From the NCBI GenBank assembly GCA_017522785.1, contig JAFWYF010000007.1, positions 62,001 to 126,000 of the forward strand: a stretch of 64,000 nucleotides of DNA. The letters run 5' to 3'. Position 1 is the first letter of the stretch, and each line of letters starts with the position of its first letter. This document shows positions 46,019 to 55,522 of this stretch, piece by piece. The DNA comes from Bacteroidaceae bacterium. GTDB taxonomy: Bacteria > Bacteroidota > Bacteroidia > Bacteroidales > Bacteroidaceae. The notes beneath the pieces were generated by a model, which made no database searches, was not told the DNA's origin, and was given only the letters and a program-made list of their open reading frames with translations. A program made the translations under genes and the position numbers.

Positions 46019-46456
46019 TTATTTACAAGGTATTGCGTCGATACGTCTTTGGTGTCTGCCACCTTCAAACTCTGTATTCAGGAATGTATCTACGCACTCT
46101 TTTGCTGTGGCTGTGTCTATAAAACGTCCCGGCATGACAAGAATGTTTGCATCGTTGTGCTGTCGGGCAAGAGCTGCAATCTCGGGTTGCCAGCAGAGTG
46201 CTCCACGTATACCTTTATGATGGTTTACCGACATGTTAATACCGTTTCCTGTTCCACAAATGGCAATTCCCATAGCGCAACGGCCATCTTCTACTGCTGT
46301 TGCCAAAGCATGGCCAAATTCGGGATAGTCGCAACTGTCGGTGCTGTGTGTCCCAAAATCGCTATATTCATAGCCACGCTCGGTGAGCCACACTTTTACT
46401 TGTTCTTTTAGAGGGTAACCGGCATGGTCGCTTGCAAGTCCAATCATCTTTGCCAT
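46019..46456 (-). CDS. rpiB: Ribose-5-phosphate isomerase B
   Basis: 145 residues. MAKMIGLASDHAGYPLKEQV carries the substrate-binding DHAG, and CGTGNGINMSVNHHKGIRGA is the family's catalytic Cys loop (Cys about 70). It interconverts ribose-5-phosphate and ribulose-5-phosphate. Its ATG overlaps the transketolase stop (TAATG), so the two pentose-phosphate genes are translationally coupled. Confidence 0.96.
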   Translation of the reverse strand: MAKMIGLASDHAGYPLKEQVKVWLTERGYEYSDFGTHSTDSCDYPEFGHALATAVEDGRCAMGIAICGTGNGINMSVNHHKGIRGALCWQPEIAALARQHNDANILVMPGRFIDTATAKECVDTFLNTEFEGGRHQRRIDAIPCK

Positions 46457-48468
46457 TATAACATCTCTTTTACCTGTTTGTATACATTTTCGGCAGTGAA
46501 GCCTAACTTTTCGTCAAGCACTTTGTAAGGTGCAGAGAAACCAAATGAATCTAAACCAAATACTTTGCCATTTGCTCCTACAAGTCCTTGAAGGTTTACG
46601 GGCAATCCGGCTGTTAAACCAAATATTTTTGCTCCCGAAGGTAGAATGCTCTCCTGATACTCCTTGCTTTGTGTGCGGAAAAGACCTTCAGAAGGAACAG
46701 ATACAATACGTGTCTTTACACCATCGGCTTTTAGCAGTTTTGCTCCTTCTACAAGTGTAGAAACCTCGGAACCCGAAGCCAATAGAATAACATCGTAATC
46801 TTCGTCGGAACCTGCAATTATATATGCTCCTTTGCTTGCTTGACTATAATCGGTGCCGGCAGGAAGGTTTGTTACATTCTGACGTGAGAAAATGAGTCCG
46901 GTAGGAGTATTGTCGTTCTCCATTGCCATTTTCCATGCAACTGTTGCTTCGTTTACATCGGCAGGACGTAAAACCAACATTGAGTTTTTGCCACTATGGT
47001 TCTTAACCTTCTCCATTAGGCGAACTTGTGCCTCTTGCTCTACAGGTTCGTGGGTAGGACCATCCTCACCAACTCGGAATGCATCGTGAGACCAAACAAA
47101 TTTAACAGGTAACTCCATGAGGGCTGCCATACGAATAGCGGGCTTCATGTAGTCGCTGAATACAAAGAATGTTCCACATGCCGCGATTACACCACCATGA
47201 AGTGCCATACCAATGCATAGACATGCCATTGTGAGCTCCGATACACCTGCGTGCAAGAATGCTCCACTGAAATCTCCGGGGGTAAATGCATGTGTCTTCT
47301 TTAAGAAACCATCGGTCTTGTCGCTGTTGCTAAGGTCGGCCGATGAGCATATCATGTTTTCGTAGTTCTCTGCAAGAATTCCAAGGATGTGTGCCGATGC
47401 ATTACGTGTGGGTGCATCTGCTTTTTGCTCAATGGCATCCCAATCAATAGCGGGCTGTTTGCCGGCAAACCACTCGGCCATTTTAATAGCAAGGTCGGGG
47501 TTCTGAGCCGCCCACGCCGCTTTGCGTTGTTTGCGTTCAGCGACGATTTGTCTCAATTCTGCCAAACGATTGTTGTACATCTCCTTAACCTCGGGGAAGA
47601 ATACGAAGGGATTCTCAACATCACCACCAAGGTTCTTGATAGTATTAATATATGCATCGCCACCAAGAGGAGCGCCATGTGTACCACAGTCGAACTCATA
47701 GCTGCTACCATCGGCACGACGAGCGCCTTTACCCATTACAGTATTACCAATAATAAGTGTAGGACGTTCTTGCTCTGCTTTTGCCTCGACAAGTGCCGCA
47801 CGAATTGCATCACAATCGTTACCGTCTATTGTTATAACCTTCCAACCCCATGCCTCGTATTTCTTAGCGGTATCTTCGAACATTACTTGGTCGCAACGTG
47901 TCGAAAGTTGTATTTGGTTAGCATCGTAGAACATTACAAGGTTGTTCAACTTTAGATAACCAGCCATGCGACCTGCGCCCTGAGAAATCTCCTCCTGAAT
48001 GCCACCATCTGAAATGAAAGCGTAAATTGTTTGTCCCATTACTTCGCTGCCAAGACGTGCCTCTAAGAACTTAGCGGCAATTGCGGCTCCTACAGCGTAT
48101 GTATGTCCCTGACCAAGCGGGCCCGATGTGTTCTCAATTCCACGAGCGAAATTTACCTCGGGGTGTCCGGGGGTGTTGCTCTTCCATTGACGAAGCTGCT
48201 TTAGGTCGTCCATGGTGTATTTGTCCGATAGGGCAAGAACTGAGTAGAGCATTGGCGACATGTGTCCGGGATCTAAAAAGAAACGGTCGCGTCCTTCCCA
48301 TAGTGGGTTTTCGGGGTCGTAAACCAAAAATTCAGAATAGAGTACATTTATGAAATCAGCACCACCCATTGCACCGCCGGGATGTCCCGATTTAGCCTTT
48401 TCTACCATTGCAGCAGTCAGAATACGAATGTTGTCTGCTGCTTTGTTCATCAGTTCCTTACTGTTCAT
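46456..48468 (-). CDS. tkt: Transketolase
   Basis: 670 residues, the usual length. Substrate His29 in SGHPGGAMGGADF, the cofactor loop GPLGQGHTYAVGA, the TPP-binding GDG-like ISDGGIQEEISQG, and EDGPTHEPVEQ in the pyrimidine domain are all present. It transfers two-carbon units in the non-oxidative pentose phosphate pathway and needs TPP, linking it to the thiamine operon in the same window. A TAAATTTG box lies at 48516-48523 (minus strand). Confidence 0.97.
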   Translation of the reverse strand: MNSKELMNKAADNIRILTAAMVEKAKSGHPGGAMGGADFINVLYSEFLVYDPENPLWEGRDRFFLDPGHMSPMLYSVLALSDKYTMDDLKQLRQWKSNTPGHPEVNFARGIENTSGPLGQGHTYAVGAAIAAKFLEARLGSEVMGQTIYAFISDGGIQEEISQGAGRMAGYLKLNNLVMFYDANQIQLSTRCDQVMFEDTAKKYEAWGWKVITIDGNDCDAIRAALVEAKAEQERPTLIIGNTVMGKGARRADGSSYEFDCGTHGAPLGGDAYINTIKNLGGDVENPFVFFPEVKEMYNNRLAELRQIVAERKQRKAAWAAQNPDLAIKMAEWFAGKQPAIDWDAIEQKADAPTRNASAHILGILAENYENMICSSADLSNSDKTDGFLKKTHAFTPGDFSGAFLHAGVSELTMACLCIGMALHGGVIAACGTFFVFSDYMKPAIRMAALMELPVKFVWSHDAFRVGEDGPTHEPVEQEAQVRLMEKVKNHSGKNSMLVLRPADVNEATVAWKMAMENDNTPTGLIFSRQNVTNLPAGTDYSQASKGAYIIAGSDEDYDVILLASGSEVSTLVEGAKLLKADGVKTRIVSVPSEGLFRTQSKEYQESILPSGAKIFGLTAGLPVNLQGLVGANGKVFGLDSFGFSAPYKVLDEKLGFTAENVYKQVKEML

Positions 48469-48515
48469 ACTTTATAGAGGTTAGTTGGATATATTTTTTA
48501 TGTTATTTAATTTTG

Positions 48516-48523
48516 CAAATTTA
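48516..48523 (-). promoter_or_regulatory. -7 box of the tkt-rpiB operon
   Basis: TAAATTTG on the minus strand, 48 bases before the tkt ATG; the -33 element is only TTTA. Confidence 0.5.
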
Positions 48524-48619
48524 CTATAATTGTTTGAAAAGGTAAAATATTTATGATGTGATTTTTGCTGTTTGCCATTTAATAAAAATGATGTTTTAAT
48601 ATTCACGATTTATAAAATT

Positions 48620-48650
48620 TTTGCTCTCTCCCGTTTTTGTATTATATTCG
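48620..48650 (+). promoter_or_regulatory. Bacteroidota-type promoter of tex
   Basis: TTTG at 48620-48623, a 19-base spacer, then TATATTCG at 48643-48650, 21 bases before the ATG. Confidence 0.6.
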
Positions 48651-48670
48651 CCTGAATAATTATTGAATTT

Positions 48671-50791
48671 ATGAGTAATAAACTTATTGCTATTATATCG
48701 GCACAATTGAATGTTGTTGCCGACAAAGTTGCCAACACTATAAATTTGCTGAATGATGGTGCAACAGTGCCTTTTATTTCTCGTTATCGTAAAGAGGCTA
48801 CAGGGTCGCTCGACGAGGTTGCGATTGGGAACATAAAAGAGTTGTACGATAAACTGAAAACTTTGATACAGCGCAAGGAAACTGTTATAGCCACAATCGA
48901 GGAGCAAGGAAAACTTACTCCTGAACTAAAGAAAAGAATTGATGATTGCTACGATAGTGTAGAACTCGAAGATATATACTTGCCTTATCGTCCTAAACGC
49001 AGAACACGTGCCACAGTTGCAAAGGAGCGTGGCTTGGAGCCTCTGGCAAATCTTATTCTGGCTCAAACTGCCTCCGATATTAAAGGCCGGGCGCGAACAT
49101 TTATAAATAAAGATGTGCCAACCTGTGAAGATGCCATAACAGGTGCATGCGATATCATAGCGGAACATGTTTCCGAAGACGAGGTTGCACGAAATGTAAC
49201 ACGTCGCCTATTTCAACGCAAAGGCACAATAGTATCTAAAGTTGTGAAAGGCAAAGAGGCCGATGGCATTAAATATTCCGATTATTATGAATGGAGTGAA
49301 TCTGTTGCAAGAGTCTCTTCACACCGTTTGTTGGCTATGATGCGAGGTGAAGAAGAGGGCTTTCTGCGCCTCTCGATAGTTGTTGATAATGATGAGGCTT
49401 TAGATAAGTTGGACAGACGTTTCGTACGACGAAATTCTACAACCGGGCAATATATTAAAATGGCAGTTGCAGACGGTTTTAAGCGTCTGCTTGCACCATC
49501 TATAGAAAACGAGACAATGGCTGTTGCAAAGCAACGTGCCGACGATGAAGCTATTGCAGTGTTTGCCGATAATTTACGCCAATTATTGTTGTCATCGCCT
49601 TTGGGACAAAAAAGAGTACTTGCAATAGACCCCGGTTTCAGAACGGGATGTAAAGTGGTTATTCTGGATGCTCAAGGTAATCTATTAACCCATTCGGTAA
49701 TATATCCGCACCCACCATATAACGACCGCGAGGCTACAGCACGACAACTCTCACAATGGGTAAACGATTACAAAATTGAGGCTTTTGCAATAGGAAATGG
49801 CACTGCCGGGCGCGAAACAGAAGATTTTGTACGCTCGTTGGGCTTGTCGCCACTAATATTCTCGGTGAACGAAGATGGTGCCTCTGTCTATTCTGCTTCG
49901 GCTGTGGCACGTGAGGAGTTTCCTAACGAAGATGTAACGGTGCGTGGTGCTGTTTCCATAGGTAGGCGTTTGATAGACCCATTGTCGGAATTGGTAAAGA
50001 TTGAACCTCGTTCCATCGGAGTGGGGCAGTATCAGCATAGTGTAGACCAAAATAAACTCAAAGAGCGTCTCGATGTAGTTGTAGAGAGTTGTGTGAACAG
50101 TGTTGGTGTGAATGTGAACACTGCAACTAAACAGATATTGACACATATCTCGGGACTAGGCCCATCGTTGGCCGAAAATATAGTGCGCTATCGTGCAGAG
50201 AATGGCGAGTTTCGCACACGTAAAGCATTGCTAAAGGTTCCTCGCTTGGGTAATAAGGCCTTTGAGCAGGCTGCGGGTTTCTTGCGTGTTGTTGGTGGCG
50301 ATGAACTGCTCGACAACACAGCGGAGCATCCCGAATCGTATGAAATTGTTGCACAAATGGCAAAAGATGTCGGTGTAACACTCGAAAAATTTATAACAGA
50401 TAGTGAGGTTCGCAAGAGTGTACAGTTGAAACACTATGTAAATGACAAGGTCGGTATGCCTACACTCACAGATATAATGGATGCTTTAAACAAGCGTGGA
50501 TTAGACCCACGTGAACAGGCAAAGGCTTTCTCATTCGACCCAAATGTTCACGAAATAGATGATTTACACGAAGGTATGGTACTACCCGGGTTAGTTTCAA
50601 ATATTACAGCATTTGGCGCTTTTGTTAATATCGGTGTACATCAGGATGGGCTTGTACATATATCGCAGTTGGCAGATAGGTTTGTTTCATCCCCCTCGGA
50701 TGTTGTGAAATTGGGGCAACAAGTTATGGTACGTGTTATAGAGGTAGATGTTAAGCGCAAAAGAATCAGTCTTTCAATGAAAGGGGTATAA
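48671..50791 (+). CDS. tex: Tex-family RNA-binding transcription accessory protein
   Basis: 706 residues. Helical Tex N-terminus with VPFISRYRKEATGSLDEV, a YqgF/RuvC-like domain (RVLAIDPGFRTGCKVVILD) near residue 315, tandem helix-hairpin-helix motifs (ILTHISGLGPSLAENIV; LLKVPRLGNKAFEQAAGF), and a C-terminal S1 domain beginning GMVLPGLVSNITAFGAFVNI. It binds nucleic acid and affects transcription or RNA turnover. Stands alone between the tkt operon and an orphan membrane gene. Confidence 0.96.
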   Translation: MSNKLIAIISAQLNVVADKVANTINLLNDGATVPFISRYRKEATGSLDEVAIGNIKELYDKLKTLIQRKETVIATIEEQGKLTPELKKRIDDCYDSVELEDIYLPYRPKRRTRATVAKERGLEPLANLILAQTASDIKGRARTFINKDVPTCEDAITGACDIIAEHVSEDEVARNVTRRLFQRKGTIVSKVVKGKEADGIKYSDYYEWSESVARVSSHRLLAMMRGEEEGFLRLSIVVDNDEALDKLDRRFVRRNSTTGQYIKMAVADGFKRLLAPSIENETMAVAKQRADDEAIAVFADNLRQLLLSSPLGQKRVLAIDPGFRTGCKVVILDAQGNLLTHSVIYPHPPYNDREATARQLSQWVNDYKIEAFAIGNGTAGRETEDFVRSLGLSPLIFSVNEDGASVYSASAVAREEFPNEDVTVRGAVSIGRRLIDPLSELVKIEPRSIGVGQYQHSVDQNKLKERLDVVVESCVNSVGVNVNTATKQILTHISGLGPSLAENIVRYRAENGEFRTRKALLKVPRLGNKAFEQAAGFLRVVGGDELLDNTAEHPESYEIVAQMAKDVGVTLEKFITDSEVRKSVQLKHYVNDKVGMPTLTDIMDALNKRGLDPREQAKAFSFDPNVHEIDDLHEGMVLPGLVSNITAFGAFVNIGVHQDGLVHISQLADRFVSSPSDVVKLGQQVMVRVIEVDVKRKRISLSMKGV

Positions 50792-50825
50792 AAAAGATGT
50801 GTGATTTATATCACACATCTTTTTT
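50790..50825 (+). terminator. tex terminator
   Basis: AAAAAAGATGTGTGA / TCACACATCTTTTTT arms with a 6-base loop, directly at the stop codon. Confidence 0.85.
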
Positions 50826-50873
50826 ATATTTGATTCGTAAAATAAATGAACGAGTATATTATAGTTCTATAAT

Positions 50874-51509
50874 TTATATACTTTTGGCTACCGATGTATT
50901 ATTTTTAATTCTATTGAATATATCAGATTTGAATAATATCTTGTACACAAGGACTAAATTACAAGTATTAGCTATTGTATATACAATCAATGATGATAAA
51001 CTATGTGCCTCTATTTGTGAATTTAAACATAATAATATAAAGTAGTTAATAATAAAATACGTGTAAATAGCATACTTTGTGCTTTTATCTATTATGTTCT
51101 TTCTTATAATTACTACAAAAAGGAAACATATAGCAATATATTTTATTATATAAGAAATGCCTAAGAGCAATGATAGAGTAACTGCATTATATGTAGTTAT
51201 TATGCTTGGAGAACAAAAAATTAGTATAATACTTAGAATTGCATAAATAAAATAAATACCGGCAAACCACTTAAGAGCATTCTGTGTGGCTCTATTTCGT
51301 GCAATTGTATATAATGTTATGATGCAAACTAAATAAATAATTTTAATGAGGACTAACGAAACTGCATTTGTAAATGGTATAACTATATTTGTTATGTAAT
51401 AATTGTCGGTACTTAATCCTATAATTCTTGTTGTTAACTCATATAAAATTGGCAAAGAGTATAATAGATATACAATACTCTTTTTGTCTCTTATATCAGA
51501 TAATGCCAT
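50874..51509 (-). CDS. Orphan polytopic membrane protein
   Basis: 211 residues with about six membrane helices and unusual richness in Ile, Tyr, Asn and Ser. The DNA is conspicuously AT-rich relative to the flanking tex and galK genes, with many ATA and AAT codons. I find no known motif. The gene stands alone, with a perfect palindromic terminator between it and galK. The composition suggests foreign or fast-evolving origin, but this is judged by eye. Confidence 0.55.
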   Translation of the reverse strand: MALSDIRDKKSIVYLLYSLPILYELTTRIIGLSTDNYYITNIVIPFTNAVSLVLIKIIYLVCIITLYTIARNRATQNALKWFAGIYFIYAILSIILIFCSPSIITTYNAVTLSLLLGISYIIKYIAICFLFVVIIRKNIIDKSTKYAIYTYFIINYFILLCLNSQIEAHSLSSLIVYTIANTCNLVLVYKILFKSDIFNRIKNNTSVAKSI

Positions 51510-51538
51510 TATTGTAGTTTTTTAGATAGATAATAAAT

Positions 51539-51574
51539 AATAAACGTATCTGCATTAATGCAGATACGTTTATT
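51539..51574 (-). terminator. Perfect 36-bp palindrome, terminator of the gal operon
   Basis: AATAAACGTATCTGCATT and its exact complement with no loop, 21 bases after the galK stop. Confidence 0.8.
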
Positions 51575-51594
51575 TATAATGAAATATTTATCAA

Positions 51595-52749
51595 TTAGCA
51601 GATTTTACGTGAACCGTCGCCAATGACAACATCGTAAACCTTAGGAAGTTTACCATATTTCTCTTTGTAACGCTCATTTGCTTTCTCGATAAAGATATCG
51701 TAAAGTTCCTCTTTAACAAGGTTGATGGTGCAACCACCGAAGCCACCACCCATCATACGAGAACCGGTAACACCGCAGTCGATAGCAACGTCTACCAAGT
51801 AGTCGAGTTCCTCGCAACTTACCTGATAATCTTTGCTCAAACCAAAGTGTGTCTCGTACATCTTCTTACCTACAGTTTCGTAGTCGCCAGCCTCGAGAGC
51901 ATCGCATACGTCGAGAACGCGCTGTACCTCGCCGATAACATATTTAGCACGGCCATAATCCTCTTCTTTGATTTCTGCTTTAACCTCCTCGAGCATGTCA
52001 AAGTTTGCATCGCGCAAAGACTCAACCTCGGGGTGTTTGCTCTTGATAACCTCAGCTACATGCTCACAGCTCAAACGGCGCTCGTTGTAGGGAGAGCCTG
52101 CCAACTCGTGTTTAACGCATGTGTTCAAAAGAACCAAACGATAGCCAACGGGTTTGAAGGGGAAGTAAGAGTACTCCAATGAACGGCAATCCAAACGGAT
52201 GAGGCTACCCGATTTACCAAATACACTTGCGAACTGGTCCATGATACCGCAGTTTACACCTACATAGTTGTGCTCTGTAGCCTGACCAACTTTTGCCAAC
52301 TCAAATTTGTCTACTTTGTTCTCACCGAAAAGGTCGTTAAGAGCATAAGCGTATGTGCTCTCCAAAGCAGCAGATGAAGACATACCTGCACCAAGAGGTA
52401 CATCACCAGCAAATGCAGTGTTGAAACCTTTAACAGGTACTCCACGTTTAATCATTTCACGGCAAACACCGAAAATGTATTTTGCCCATGAAGCGCGGGG
52501 TGCATCTTCCTCGTTCAAACCAAACTCAACGTAGTCTTTTTCGTCGATAGAATAAGCACAAACTTTGTCTGTTCCGTTAGGTTTAACCTCGGCCATGATA
52601 CCTTTGTTTACAGCACCGGGGAATACAAAACCATTATTATAGTCGGTGTGCTCACCAATGAGATTGATACGACCGGGAGATGCATAGATGCTTCCTGTTG
52701 TTCCGTCAAAATGCTTGATGAAGCGACTTCTTACAAAATCTATATCCAT
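51595..52749 (-). CDS. galK: Galactokinase
   Basis: 384 residues. Galactose-binding PGRINLIGEHTDYNNG at 25-40, the GHMP ATP loop VPLGAGMSSSAALE at 117-130, and GSRMMGGGFGGCTIN near residue 335. It phosphorylates galactose at C1 for the Leloir pathway. It is the third gene of galM-transporter-galK, 49 bases after the transporter. galT and galE are not in the window. Confidence 0.97.
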   Translation of the reverse strand: MDIDFVRSRFIKHFDGTTGSIYASPGRINLIGEHTDYNNGFVFPGAVNKGIMAEVKPNGTDKVCAYSIDEKDYVEFGLNEEDAPRASWAKYIFGVCREMIKRGVPVKGFNTAFAGDVPLGAGMSSSAALESTYAYALNDLFGENKVDKFELAKVGQATEHNYVGVNCGIMDQFASVFGKSGSLIRLDCRSLEYSYFPFKPVGYRLVLLNTCVKHELAGSPYNERRLSCEHVAEVIKSKHPEVESLRDANFDMLEEVKAEIKEEDYGRAKYVIGEVQRVLDVCDALEAGDYETVGKKMYETHFGLSKDYQVSCEELDYLVDVAIDCGVTGSRMMGGGFGGCTINLVKEELYDIFIEKANERYKEKYGKLPKVYDVVIGDGSRKIC

Positions 52750-52798
52750 AGTTGTGATGTTTTATGTGTTAAACAAATGTTTGTTTTATAAATCGAAT

Positions 52799-54073
52799 TT
52801 ATTTCTTTGCAGGTTTTGAACCAACCAAAGCATAGAACAAAAGGTATGCAGCGCAGAAGAGAACTACCCAGTAGCTTGTCATGTAGTTTGTCCATTCTGC
52901 CAATTGTGCCTGAATTGCAAGCATTACAGCGCAACCAAATACCATAGTCATGAAGATACCAGATGCAACAGCTGTATATTTGCCAAGACCTTCTACTGCC
53001 ATGTTGAAGATACCACCCCACATAACTGATGTGCAAAGACCTACCAACAAGAAAGCGAATATACCAACGGGAACGTTAGCCCAAATAAGTGTCAATGTAG
53101 CCCAATTGATACCGGGAACCTCTACAGTTGTAGCAGGGTCAGAGAACATTCCGAAAGCAACAAGTACCAATGTTGCAATAGAAACTGTTGTAATCATGGC
53201 GCGGCTTGATACCTTGCTACCGATGCTGGCACCAACAGAACGGCCAATGAGCATCATGAGCCAGTATACAGCAACGATAAGACCTGCTGTTGCAGCAGAG
53301 ATACCCAACTCGGGAGTATTCACAAGATACATATTAATGTATGTGGGAACACCAACCTCGATACCCATGTAAAGGAAGATAGCGATGATACCCAATACGA
53401 AATGACGATATTTCAAAGCGCCTTTAATAAGGTTCACATCAACAGGAGCTTGCTCGGGCTCTTCAATCTTAGTGAAAAGAATGACAATGAATGCTACAAC
53501 GAAGATTCCAAGAGCAATCATAAGCGCGGGAGTAGCGTCGGAAATAGCTGTGTCCTTAGTTATTTCGCCAATAAGCGCACCCATAAGAATGTATACTGCA
53601 ACGGCTGCCGATGAGTTAAATACACCACCGAGCTGAATAAGCTGGTTACCGCTGTTACCACCACCACCAAGAATGTTAAGCATGGGGTTTACAACGCAGT
53701 TAAGGATACACATGCAGAAACCTGCGATGAAAGCACCTACAAGGTATACACCAAATACAAGACCAAGGCTCTCTTTTGCATCGAGCAAACCGCTAGCCCA
53801 CTGAATGAGAATACCTGTGATACCAATTGCCAAACCGATAAGAGCTGTTTTCTTGTAACCGTACTTAGCGATGAGCATACCTGCGGGAATACCCATAACC
53901 AAATAAGCAACAAAGTTACCGTAGTTACCAATCTGTGCAAGAACTTCGGGTATATCACCCTGTGCTTTGATGATGTTTGCCATAGGTGAACAAAGGTTTG
54001 TTACAAAGGCAATCATTGCGAAGAGCGCAATCATAACGATAATTGCTCCCCATTGTTTTTTTTGCTGACTCAT
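52799..54073 (-). CDS. Sugar MFS transporter (FucP/GlcP-like)
   Basis: 424 residues from the ATG at 54073; an upstream ATG at 54115 would add 14 basic residues and is less likely. Twelve hydrophobic segments, with QWGAIIVMIALFAMIAFVTN at the start and GNYGNFVAYLVMGIPAGMLI; MGIEVGVPTYINMYLVN and SVMWGGIFNMAVEGLGKYTA resemble the FucP-type glucose/galactose symporters. Lying between galM and galK, it is most likely a galactose importer. Confidence 0.9.
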   Translation of the reverse strand: MSQQKKQWGAIIVMIALFAMIAFVTNLCSPMANIIKAQGDIPEVLAQIGNYGNFVAYLVMGIPAGMLIAKYGYKKTALIGLAIGITGILIQWASGLLDAKESLGLVFGVYLVGAFIAGFCMCILNCVVNPMLNILGGGGNSGNQLIQLGGVFNSSAAVAVYILMGALIGEITKDTAISDATPALMIALGIFVVAFIVILFTKIEEPEQAPVDVNLIKGALKYRHFVLGIIAIFLYMGIEVGVPTYINMYLVNTPELGISAATAGLIVAVYWLMMLIGRSVGASIGSKVSSRAMITTVSIATLVLVAFGMFSDPATTVEVPGINWATLTLIWANVPVGIFAFLLVGLCTSVMWGGIFNMAVEGLGKYTAVASGIFMTMVFGCAVMLAIQAQLAEWTNYMTSYWVVLFCAAYLLFYALVGSKPAKK

Positions 54074-54119
54074 TGTTTTTTTAAGTTTATTAGTTAATAA
54101 TTTAATTAGATTCAAATTC

Positions 54120-55205
54120 TTATTTCTCTACACCAAATTTGTAAATGGTAACTTGTGAGTACTCTTCACCCGGTTTTAATATAACGCTTGGGAAGTGTGT
54201 CTTGTTGGGTGAATCGGGGAAATGTTGTGCTTCGAAACAGATAGCACTGCGTTTGGGGAATGTAGCACCATGTGCTCCTGCAAAACCGCTGTGCCAGTTC
54301 GATGTGTAAACCTGTACGCCGGGCTCTGTTGTGTAAACCTCCATTGTACGGCCACTGACAGGTTCAGTTACTTTTGCTGCGAAGCTCAATTCGCCAACCT
54401 CTTTCTTATTCAAAACATAGCAGTGGTCGTATCCTGCACCATGTTTAATCTGCTCCTCGTCGGCATCTATGCGCGAACCAACCTCTTGTGGGGTGGTGAA
54501 ATCGAATGCGGTGCCTTTTACTGGTGCAATGCAACCATAGGGAACCGATGTGTCGTCGATGGGAACAAAGAAATCGGCATTTATTTCGCAAATAAGGTTG
54601 TCAATTGTAGCTGTTGGGTTTGCAATGCCCGATAGTGAGAAGAAACCGTGGCTGGTCAGGTTCACGATAGTCTTTTTGTCAGTTGTTGCTTTGTAATCAA
54701 TCTTCAACTCGTTGTCATCGTTGAATGAGTAAATTACAGTAACGTCGAGATTTCCGGGGAAACCCTCTTCGCCGTCAGCCGACAAATAGTGCAATTTAAG
54801 TGTTTGGCAATCGGTTTGCTCTGCATCCCAAACACGCGCATGAAAACCGGTGGGTCCACCATGTAAATGGTTCGGACCATTGTTAATTGCCAACTGATAT
54901 TCTTTGCCGTCGAGTGTGAATTTACCTTTGCAAATACGGTTGCCATAGCGGCCTACAAGTGTGCTAAGGAAGGGCTCGGGGCTGTTTAGGAGGTTGTCGA
55001 TGCTATCGTGTCCTTGAATGACATTAGCATAATTGCCATTTTTGTCGGGCACCATTATGCTTAATATAGCACCGCCATAGTTTGTTATTGCAACTTCGCT
55101 ACCTTTCTTGTTTTTTAAAATGAAAAGAGCGGTTTCTTTACCGCCGATGTTTTTTTTGAAGTCGGCGGCTTTGAGTTCTGAAAGATTTGTTTCTGTACAG
55201 CTCAT
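54120..55205 (-). CDS. galM: Aldose 1-epimerase (galactose mutarotase)
   Basis: 361 residues from the ATG at 55205. The frame extends to 55253, but the extra 16 residues (ending KTNKS) are unlike the family. It has NRICKGKFTLDGKEYQLAIN, then PNHLHGGPTGFHARVWD with the catalytic-type His, and later GYDHCYVL with the second His and CFEAQHFPDSPN near the Glu-bearing end. It converts beta- to alpha-galactose for galactokinase. First gene of the galactose operon. Confidence 0.95.
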   Translation of the reverse strand: MSCTETNLSELKAADFKKNIGGKETALFILKNKKGSEVAITNYGGAILSIMVPDKNGNYANVIQGHDSIDNLLNSPEPFLSTLVGRYGNRICKGKFTLDGKEYQLAINNGPNHLHGGPTGFHARVWDAEQTDCQTLKLHYLSADGEEGFPGNLDVTVIYSFNDDNELKIDYKATTDKKTIVNLTSHGFFSLSGIANPTATIDNLICEINADFFVPIDDTSVPYGCIAPVKGTAFDFTTPQEVGSRIDADEEQIKHGAGYDHCYVLNKKEVGELSFAAKVTEPVSGRTMEVYTTEPGVQVYTSNWHSGFAGAHGATFPKRSAICFEAQHFPDSPNKTHFPSVILKPGEEYSQVTIYKFGVEK

Positions 55206-55522
55206 ACTTTTATTTGTCTTGTTAGAGTTTCTTTTCTGTGAAAGATAACCCACAAAATAGCCTAAATTGCTGTTTTTCTATGATTGAAATACAACAACCT
55301 CTTTTATAAAAAGACCCTTTTGCAGGTTTACATTGCAAATAAAATAAAAATATGTCTTATGACAAAACAAATTAAAAATATTTTTTTGCCTTATTTCAAT
55401 CGCTCTCTTTTTTGTGTTGCTTAATGGAGTGCTTTGAATTTCTATCATAAAAAATGAGTCTCTCGTGCCGACTTTAATCATTGTCGTACGAGAGACTCTG
55501 TATGTATATCGTCACTCTTTTA
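55206..55522. other. Gap between galM and folC
   Basis: Contains the galM upstream region and the folC terminator (55449-55498). A 67-codon minus-strand frame crosses the terminator and is not convincing as a gene. I see no good consensus promoter for galM; TATCTTTC near 55240 is the best candidate. Confidence 0.45.
55449..55498 (-). terminator. folC terminator
   Basis: GAGTCTCTCGT arms (with a mismatched GC bulge) and CGAC/GTCG inner pairing around a 10-base loop, then ATTTTTT on the minus strand. Confidence 0.7.

Noticed and set aside
55278-55481. 67-codon minus-strand frame between galM and folC
   Set aside because: It spans the folC terminator hairpin and has no family likeness or promoter.
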